From contig DASPTB010000053.1 of NCBI GenBank assembly GCA_035623615.1, positions 1-10,488 on the forward strand: a stretch of 10,488 nt of DNA, given 5' to 3'. Of the stretch, positions 6,052 to 10,488 are shown one piece after another. The position numbers and the translations under genes are program-made. Each line of letters opens with the position of its first letter. Position 1 is the stretch's first letter. The notes under the pieces were generated by a model that saw only the letters and a list, made by a program, of their open reading frames with translations, did no database searches and was not told the DNA's origin. Source of the DNA: DASPTB01 sp035623615 (lineage in GTDB: Bacteria; Actinomycetota; UBA4738).

Positions 6052-7070
6052 GCGAGCCTCGATGCCACGTGCCGAGTGAGCTCGACGAGGCGGTTGGCGT
6101 ACCCCCACTCGTTGTCGTACCAGGCGAGAACCTTCACCTGGGTTCCGTCTACCACCATCGTCGAGGGTCCATCGACGATGGCAGAGCGGGGATCGTCCTT
6201 GTAGTCGATCGACACCAGGGGGCGCGTCTCGAAGCCGAGGATCCCCTTGAGCGAGCTCTCCGCCGCGGCCTCGAGCAGGCCGTTGACTTCCTCGACGGCC
6301 GTCGGCCGTGCGACAACGAAGACGCAGTCGGTGAGCGACGCGTTGAGCAGTGGGACCCGCACCGCGAGGCCGTCGAGCTTGCCGTTCAATTCGGGGAAGA
6401 TGAGCCCGATCGCAGTGGCCGACCCCGTGGTCGTGGGGATCAGCGACAGGCTCGCCGCTCTGGCCCTCCGAAGGTCCTTGTGCGGCGCGTCCACGACTGT
6501 CTGTGTGTTGGTGATGTCGTGCAGCGTGGTGATGAGGCCTCGTTCGATGCCGACACCTTCGTGGATCACCTTGACCACCGGGGCGAGGCAGTTCGTGGTG
6601 CACGACGCCGCGGTGACGATGTCGAAGACGTCCGGGTCGTACCGGTCCTCGTTGACCCCGACGACCACGTTGATCGCGCGATCGTCCTTGACGGGGGCCG
6701 CCACGACCACTTTGCGGACGCCACGCGAGAGATACGGGTCGAGGGTCTCAATCGTTCGAAACGCCCCCGAGCTCTCGATGACGAGATCGACCCCGTGGTC
6801 GTCCCAGGCGACGGCCCCAGGCGTTGCCTCGCCACTGAAGCTCACGCGTCTTCCCTCGATCCGCAAAGCATCCCTATCGGCTGCGACATCGTGATTCCAC
6901 CGGCCGTGGACCGAGTCGAAGGTCAAGAGGTGGGCGGCGGCATCCGCATCACCGTGAAGTTCGTTGACGTGGACGAACTCGACGTCTTCCGAGCTCCATC
7001 CGGCGCGCAGGGCGAGTCTGCCCATGCGCCCGAACCCGTTGATGCCTACACGCGTGACGCGTTCTTCCAC
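6048..7070 (-). CDS. Ars-operon glyceraldehyde-3-phosphate dehydrogenase
   Basis: This 340-residue enzyme has the NAD-binding GINGFGRMG (9-17), the catalytic ASCTTNC (Cys157) and the base His184. Where glycolytic enzymes read HAYTNDQ it reads HDITNTQ, as I recall for GAPDH partners of ArsJ. In that system arsenate replaces phosphate in the oxidation of glyceraldehyde 3-phosphate and yields 1-arseno-3-phosphoglycerate, the ArsJ substrate. The C-terminal WYDNEWGYANRLVEL stretch is typical of full-length GAPDH. The GTG at 7070 is the only sensible start just before the Rossmann motif: it has AAGGACG about eight bases upstream and overlaps the end of the ArsR-ArsC gene by 25 bases. It overlaps arsJ at the other end. 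A housekeeping glycolytic role is less likely given this context. Confidence 0.93.
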   Translation of the reverse strand: MEERVTRVGINGFGRMGRLALRAGWSSEDVEFVHVNELHGDADAAAHLLTFDSVHGRWNHDVAADRDALRIEGRRVSFSGEATPGAVAWDDHGVDLVIESSGAFRTIETLDPYLSRGVRKVVVAAPVKDDRAINVVVGVNEDRYDPDVFDIVTAASCTTNCLAPVVKVIHEGVGIERGLITTLHDITNTQTVVDAPHKDLRRARAASLSLIPTTTGSATAIGLIFPELNGKLDGLAVRVPLLNASLTDCVFVVARPTAVEEVNGLLEAAAESSLKGILGFETRPLVSIDYKDDPRSAIVDGPSTMVVDGTQVKVLAWYDNEWGYANRLVELTRHVASRLA

Positions 7071-7804
7071 GTGGGGTCGTCCTTGAGTCCAATCGTGCGC
7101 CCCGCGCGGCCCGCCCGTGGTACTAGGGGGCGGACGCGCGGGGCGAGAACATCTATGCGCTCGGAGATTCGGCGGAGCGCGGCGTCGAAGGCGCGAGGGG
7201 TGCCCGCGCGGACGGGGTCGGGGATCGACCAGTGGATCATCGGGACGTCCGCGAACCATCCACGGAGGGACTCGTGGGCGACGTCGCACACGGTGACGAT
7301 GAGGTCGGGACGCTCGGTGAGGTCATCGATCGACCGTGGGATGGCGGAGCTGATGTCGAGGCCGAGCCGGAGGCCCGCCTCGACGGCTTTGGCACGAACG
7401 CGGTCCGCCGGCTCGGTGCCGGCACTCGAGGCCGGCACCTCATGCCTCGAGTTCCAGGTGGCCTCCGCGAGCTGTGATCTGGCGGAATTCGCCAAGCAGA
7501 TGAACAACACGCTCCTCGCGACATACGATCGGACCGGCGAAACCGCAGCCTCGAGCGCTCCGGGCAACAGCCTCACGTACCGGCGGCGCCGATCTCCGGA
7601 CGAGGACGTCCTTTCGATCACACCAGCCTCTTCGAGGACATCGAGATGGTGCGCGAGGAGGTTCGACTCGAGTCCGAGGGCGGCCTTCAACTCCGAGGGC
7701 GACCGATCCGACAGAGCGAGCTCATCCACGATCTCGACGCGGTGCGCATCGGCAAGCGCCGCATGGACGGCGGCTCGCGCCTCGGCAGACCAGGTGGAGG
7801 CCAT
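7046..7804 (-). CDS. ArsR-ArsC fusion: HTH regulator plus LMWP-type arsenate reductase
   Basis: This 252-residue protein joins an ArsR-type winged helix (about 8-82; recognition region LGLESNLLAHHLDVLEEAG, wing GDRRRRYVRL) to a low-molecular-weight phosphatase-type arsenate reductase (about 97-225). The reductase has the CX5R loop CLANSAR (Cys103, Arg109), Cys173 in VTVCD and the acid in IPDP (Asp196). Only these two cysteines occur in the whole chain: the HTH half has none, and the third redox cysteine of thioredoxin-coupled ArsC is replaced (CDVAHESL). Reduction may thus need mycothiol and mycoredoxin, as in corynebacterial ArsC (inference). The ATG at 7804 fits both the domain start and a leaderless promoter; longer frames run into the promoter. 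It heads the GAPDH-arsJ unit and probably represses it. A basic tail of about 25 residues after the reductase overlaps a GC-rich hairpin. Confidence 0.93.
   Translation of the reverse strand: MASTWSAEARAAVHAALADAHRVEIVDELALSDRSPSELKAALGLESNLLAHHLDVLEEAGVIERTSSSGDRRRRYVRLLPGALEAAVSPVRSYVARSVLFICLANSARSQLAEATWNSRHEVPASSAGTEPADRVRAKAVEAGLRLGLDISSAIPRSIDDLTERPDLIVTVCDVAHESLRGWFADVPMIHWSIPDPVRAGTPRAFDAALRRISERIDVLAPRVRPLVPRAGRAGRTIGLKDDPTWKNASRV
7098..7145. repeat. GC-rich hairpin inside the 3' end of the ArsR-ArsC gene
   Basis: Perfect 11-base arms (7098-7108 and 7135-7145) enclose a further 6-bp paired block (7111-7116 with 7128-7133), offset by a small bulge, and an 11-base loop. In the minus-strand transcript it lies 28 bases before the GAPDH start codon. 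No T-tract follows, so it is not a classic terminator. It could pause polymerase, stabilise the downstream mRNA or set the regulator-to-enzyme ratio (inference). Confidence 0.55.
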
Positions 7805-7807
7805 TGA

Positions 7808-7823
7808 CTCAATATTCGTTGAG
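7808..7823. promoter_or_regulatory. Operator candidate of the ArsR-ArsC unit
   Basis: A perfect inverted repeat CTCAA-N6-TTGAG overlaps the -10 region and ends four bases before the ArsR-ArsC start codon. It has the same N6 spacing as the two repeats near arsR but different arms, which fits a separate regulator with its own specificity. Confidence 0.6.
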
Positions 7824-7840
7824 CAAATGCTGTCTGTCAA
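7811..7840 (-). promoter_or_regulatory. Probable leaderless promoter of arsRC-GAPDH-arsJ
   Basis: On the minus strand a perfect TTGACA (7840-7835) is followed after 18 bases by AATATT (7816-7811), a four-of-six match to TATAAT. The expected start of transcription, six to seven bases later, falls at or next to the ATG at 7804. No Shine-Dalgarno sequence precedes that ATG, which agrees with a leaderless mRNA. Confidence 0.5.
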
Positions 7841-8037
7841 CCAACGAACGCGCGGACGAACCTGTTGGTCACTCGGGAGCTCCTTCGGCGGGAGGGGTTC
7901 GAGGCGGTCTCGATCACGCCAGGCCAAGACCCTTGCCGGCGGCATGCACTCTGCGACCGCGCGGGCCGTGAAGGGGCGAAGCGCGGCCGAGGCGGCCAGC
8001 GTGCAGGCTGGTCGCCGGGCCTCCCGGCACTGGCCAA

Positions 8038-8043
8038 TAGACT
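8038..8043 (+). promoter_or_regulatory. Possible -10 element of a leaderless LigD-like gene
   Basis: TAGACT ends six bases before the ATG at 8050, the spacing expected if transcription begins at the start codon. There is no Shine-Dalgarno sequence upstream of the ATG. No convincing -35 element is seen. The rest of the 245-base divergent gap (7805-8049) shows nothing further beyond the ars promoter and operator. Confidence 0.3.
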
Positions 8044-8049
8044 CGCGCC

Positions 8050-9441
8050 ATGGCGGGCAGCGGCGCGGTGACGCTGGAGGTCGACGGGCGAGAGCTCCAG
8101 ATCTCCAATCCCGAGAAGGTGTTCTTCCCGGAGGTCGGCGTCACCAAGATGGACCTGGTGCAGTACTACATGAGGGTCGCCGACGGCGTCCTCGCGGGCG
8201 CGCGCGAGCGTCCCACGACGCTGCACCGCTTCCCGAGCGGCGTCCTCGACGAGGGCTTTTACCAGAAGCGGCTCCCGGCGAAACGTCCCGAGTGGATCCG
8301 TTCCTCGACGGTGACGTTCCCGAGCGGGCGGTTCGCGGAGATGCTCGTGGTCGCGGACGCGGCACATCTGGTCTGGGCCGCGAACCTCGGGTGCCTGGAG
8401 ATCAACCCCTGGCCGGTGCGGGCGGCCGACGTCGACCACCCCGACGAGCTGCGCATCGATCTCGACCCGACGCCGGGGATCTCGTTCGACGACGTCCGCC
8501 GCACGGCGCTCGTCGCGCGAGAGGTCCTCGAGGAGCACGGGCTGCGCGGGTTCGTCAAGACATCCGGGAAACGCGGGATCCACGTGAACGCGCGCGTCGA
8601 GCCGCGCTGGGAATTCACCATGGTTCGGCGCGCGGCACTCGCCTTCGCCCGCGAGGTGGAGCGGCGCCTTCCCGGCGTGGCGACGACGGCGTGGTGGAAA
8701 GAGGAACGCAGGGGCGTCTTCGTCGACTACAACCAGAACGCGCGCGACCGGACCGTTGCGTCCGCGTACTCGGTGCGTCCGACTCCCGACGCGAGGGTTT
8801 CGTGCCCCATCGAGTGGGACGAGGTCGCGACCGTCGAGCCGGCCGACCTGACGCTGCGGACCGTCCCCGAGCGGTTCGCGCGCGACGGCGATCCGGGAAA
8901 GGAGATCGACGCGGAAGCGGGGTCGCTCGACGCGCTGCTCGACCTGGCGCTGCGCGACGAGCGCGAGGGTCTGGGCGAGGCGCCGTGGCCGCCCAACTAC
9001 CCGAAGGCGCCCGGCGAGCCGCCGAGGGTCCAGCCCTCGCGGGCGAAGGGCGCCCGCGCGAAGGCGTCTCGCGCCACGCCCGAGGGCGTCGTCGCACCGC
9101 CCGCGCCGGGCAAGCGCGCGGGCCCGACGGGCCGGCGTCGCTCGACCATGCCGCTGATCGAGGTCGCGCGCGCCGCGACCCAAGCCGAGGCCCACGAGGC
9201 GCTCGACCGTTGGCGCGCCAAACATCCCGGCGCCGCGAAGCACCTGGAGGTCGGTGACGTGCTCGTGGATTCGATGCGGGGCCGCAGCACGACGTGGACC
9301 CGGATCAGGGTGAACCTGCGCAACGTCCCCGAGCCCGACCGGCCGCCGCAGGAGGAGCTGGAGGTCGACTACGACCCGTGGGAGGGAGTGCGGTGGCCGG
9401 ACGGTGAGCGGCCCCGCCCGGCCCGAAAGCGCACGAAATGA
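8050..9441 (+). CDS. LigD-type DNA polymerase/primase-domain protein (PolDom)
   Basis: This 463-residue protein matches the polymerase domain of LigD, the archaeo-eukaryotic primase-fold nucleotidyltransferase that fills gaps in bacterial non-homologous end joining. Catalytic carboxylates are in IDLDP (Asp137, Asp139, the same numbers as in the Mycobacterium tuberculosis LigD PolDom), with the nucleotide-binding SGKRGIHV (172-179) and the third acid in VFVDYNQN (Asp226); SVRPTPDARVSCPIEW is also typical. After the core (about 1-300) comes a basic Ala/Pro/Arg-rich linker (about 310-365) and a C-terminal segment with VDSMRGRSTTWTRIRVNL that I recall from stand-alone actinobacterial PolDom proteins. 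No ligase or nuclease domain is fused, and no ku or ligase gene lies in the window. The start at 8050 is supported by the conserved N-terminal NPEKVFFPE region; it appears leaderless. It is divergent from the ars unit and probably unrelated to it. Confidence 0.92.
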   Translation: MAGSGAVTLEVDGRELQISNPEKVFFPEVGVTKMDLVQYYMRVADGVLAGARERPTTLHRFPSGVLDEGFYQKRLPAKRPEWIRSSTVTFPSGRFAEMLVVADAAHLVWAANLGCLEINPWPVRAADVDHPDELRIDLDPTPGISFDDVRRTALVAREVLEEHGLRGFVKTSGKRGIHVNARVEPRWEFTMVRRAALAFAREVERRLPGVATTAWWKEERRGVFVDYNQNARDRTVASAYSVRPTPDARVSCPIEWDEVATVEPADLTLRTVPERFARDGDPGKEIDAEAGSLDALLDLALRDEREGLGEAPWPPNYPKAPGEPPRVQPSRAKGARAKASRATPEGVVAPPAPGKRAGPTGRRRSTMPLIEVARAATQAEAHEALDRWRAKHPGAAKHLEVGDVLVDSMRGRSTTWTRIRVNLRNVPEPDRPPQEELEVDYDPWEGVRWPDGERPRPARKRTK

Positions 9442-9480
9442 CAAGATCGACGAGTTGACGCGGGACGGGAGGAGCCGGAC

Positions 9481-9498
9481 ATGATGGGCGCACCGTGA
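9481..9498 (+). CDS. Possible five-codon leader frame (MMGAP)
   Basis: The strong ribosome binding site GGGAGGAG (9467-9474) is placed six bases before ATG at 9481, not before the carbamoyltransferase GTG, from which it is 20 bases away. The frame reads Met-Met-Gly-Ala-Pro and stops at 9496-9498, overlapping the GTG start as GTGA. It may deliver ribosomes to the GTG by reinitiation. The peptide itself need not have a function. An alternative is that the same site serves the GTG directly with a long spacer. Confidence 0.35.
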   Translation: MMGAP

Positions 9499-10488
9499 AC
9501 ATCCTGGGCATCAATTGTTTCGCGCACGACACGGCCGCGGCCCTGCTCGTCGACGGCGTCCCCGTCGCCATCGCGGAAGAGGAGCGGTTCAACCGCGAGA
9601 AGCACACCAAGGCGTTCCCCGACGAGGCCGTCGAGTTCTGCCTGCGGCAGGCGGGGATCCGGATCGAGGACGTCGACGTGGTGGCGTTCGCGCATCGCGC
9701 CGGCACGGACTACGCGCGCGGGGTGACCGACGCGCTGAAGCGGATCCCGGCGTCGGGCAAGCGCCTCGCGGCGCAGACCTACGTCGACGGAATGCTCGCC
9801 TGGAAGCAGCTGGCGTTCCTGCGCCGTTGGGGATACCGCGGGCGCGTGGTGAACGTCGGGCATCACGAGGCCCACGCGGCGAGCGCCTTCTTCGCGAGCG
9901 GCTTCGACGAGGCGGCGGTCCTGACGCTCGACCGCGGCGGCGACTTCCTCTCCACGACGCTCGGCGTGGGCCGCGGCACCCGGCTCCGCACCCTGGAGGA
10001 GGTGCGCAACCCCGACTCGCTCGGCGAGATCTACACGGCGGTCACGTGGTGGCTCGGCTTCCATCCGAACGCGGACGAGGGCAAGGTCATGGGACTCGCG
10101 CCGTACGGTACCGACCGGTACGTCCCGACGTTTCGCCGGATGGTTCGCCCGCTCCCCAGCGGGACGTTCCGCGTGAACCTCGACTGGTTCCGCTACCAGC
10201 TCGAGGGACGGGTTCCCTGGAGCCGGCGGTTCGAAGACCAGTTCGGGGGACCGCGCCGGCCCGAGAGCGAGCTGACGGCGCACCACGAGGACGTCGCCTT
10301 CGGCGTGCAGGCCGTCACCGAGGAGATCGCGCTGCACATGGCGCGGGCGCTGCACGACCTGACCGGAATGAAGGACCTGGCGATGTCCGGCGGCGTCGCG
10401 CTCAACTCGGTGATGAACGCGCGAATCCTGGCGGAGACGCCGTTCGAGCGGATCTTCATCCAGCCAGCGGCAGGCGACGCCGGCAACG
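9495..10488 (+). CDS. NodU/CmcH-family carbamoyltransferase (3' partial)
   Basis: The 331 codons before the window end belong to the carbamoyltransferase family that transfers a carbamoyl group from carbamoyl phosphate, through carbamoyl-adenylate, to hydroxyl groups of antibiotics, Nod factors or other small molecules. Visible marks are GINCFAHDTAAALL (5-18), EEERFNREKH (28-37), the metal-site VGHHEAHAAS (121-130), DEGKVMGLAPYG (194-205), MSGGVALN (297-304) and PAAGDAGN (324-331). The window cuts off the rest of the Kae1-like half and any YrdC-like C-terminal domain; relatives have about 550-600 residues. The GTG at 9495 is set by the family N-terminus and overlaps a leader frame. The usual DGxGD turn reads DRGGD (146-150). 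The acceptor cannot be named; no biosynthetic neighbours are in view. Confidence 0.93.
   Translation, partial: MNILGINCFAHDTAAALLVDGVPVAIAEEERFNREKHTKAFPDEAVEFCLRQAGIRIEDVDVVAFAHRAGTDYARGVTDALKRIPASGKRLAAQTYVDGMLAWKQLAFLRRWGYRGRVVNVGHHEAHAASAFFASGFDEAAVLTLDRGGDFLSTTLGVGRGTRLRTLEEVRNPDSLGEIYTAVTWWLGFHPNADEGKVMGLAPYGTDRYVPTFRRMVRPLPSGTFRVNLDWFRYQLEGRVPWSRRFEDQFGGPRRPESELTAHHEDVAFGVQAVTEEIALHMARALHDLTGMKDLAMSGGVALNSVMNARILAETPFERIFIQPAAGDAGN

Noticed and set aside
6069..9257. Very long open frame on the plus strand (over 1000 codons)
   Set aside because: It runs antisense through GAPDH and ArsR-ArsC and out of frame through the LigD-like gene. It is Arg/Asp/Gly-rich without motifs, a typical GC-rich shadow.
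9455..9483. TTGACG before the carbamoyltransferase as a -35 element
   Set aside because: No acceptable -10 lies 16-18 bases downstream.
9369..10355. Minus-strand open frame opposite the carbamoyltransferase
   Set aside because: The plus strand carries clear family motifs throughout this stretch; the antisense frame shows none.
1..10488. tRNA, rRNA, CRISPR array, insertion sequence or prophage signs
   Set aside because: No regular repeat array, transposase-like frame, terminal repeats or cloverleaf-like segment was seen by eye.

Overview
The window looks like a piece of an uncultured actinobacterial (Actinomycetota) chromosome. It is very GC-rich, uses GTG and TTG starts, has ATGA/GTGA gene overlaps and probable leaderless transcripts, and carries a stand-alone LigD-type polymerase domain and an ArsR-ArsC fusion of a kind familiar from actinobacteria. 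This placement is inference; no rRNA or marker gene is present. I see no tRNA, rRNA, CRISPR array or insertion sequence.

Region 1 (1-2637, plus strand) encodes cell-surface proteins. A 5'-truncated sortase-fold membrane protein, in which all three catalytic positions appear replaced, overlaps by ATGA a small lipoprotein with a cupredoxin-like fold that lacks copper ligands. After a 232-base gap, with a candidate PHO-box-like repeat, a dyad and a sigma70-like promoter, comes a secreted, cysteine-rich PstS-like substrate-binding protein. A perfect 15-bp stem closes the region. A lipoprotein of unknown function (2761-3402, minus strand) converges on that stem.

Region 2 (3527-7804, minus strand) is an arsenic island read right to left in two units. 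The upstream unit is an ArsR-ArsC fusion, then an ars-type GAPDH, then the MFS permease ArsJ, with overlapping genes. The downstream unit is a second, stand-alone ArsR and the arsenite methyltransferase ArsM, also overlapping. Together they cover two fates of arsenate: conversion by GAPDH to 1-arseno-3-phosphoglycerate and export by ArsJ, or reduction to arsenite and methylation by ArsM. No ArsB or Acr3 arsenite pump lies in the window. Each regulator has its own promoter with inverted repeats of the same N6-spaced design. The stand-alone ArsR carries thiols for arsenite, while the fused ArsR domain has no cysteine and may sense through its reductase domain.

Region 3 (8050-10488, plus strand) holds a stand-alone LigD-like polymerase-domain protein with a C-terminal extension, read divergently from the ars unit. 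It is followed by the N-terminal 331 codons of a NodU/CmcH-type carbamoyltransferase, cut by the window end and preceded by a tiny leader frame whose stop overlaps the GTG start.
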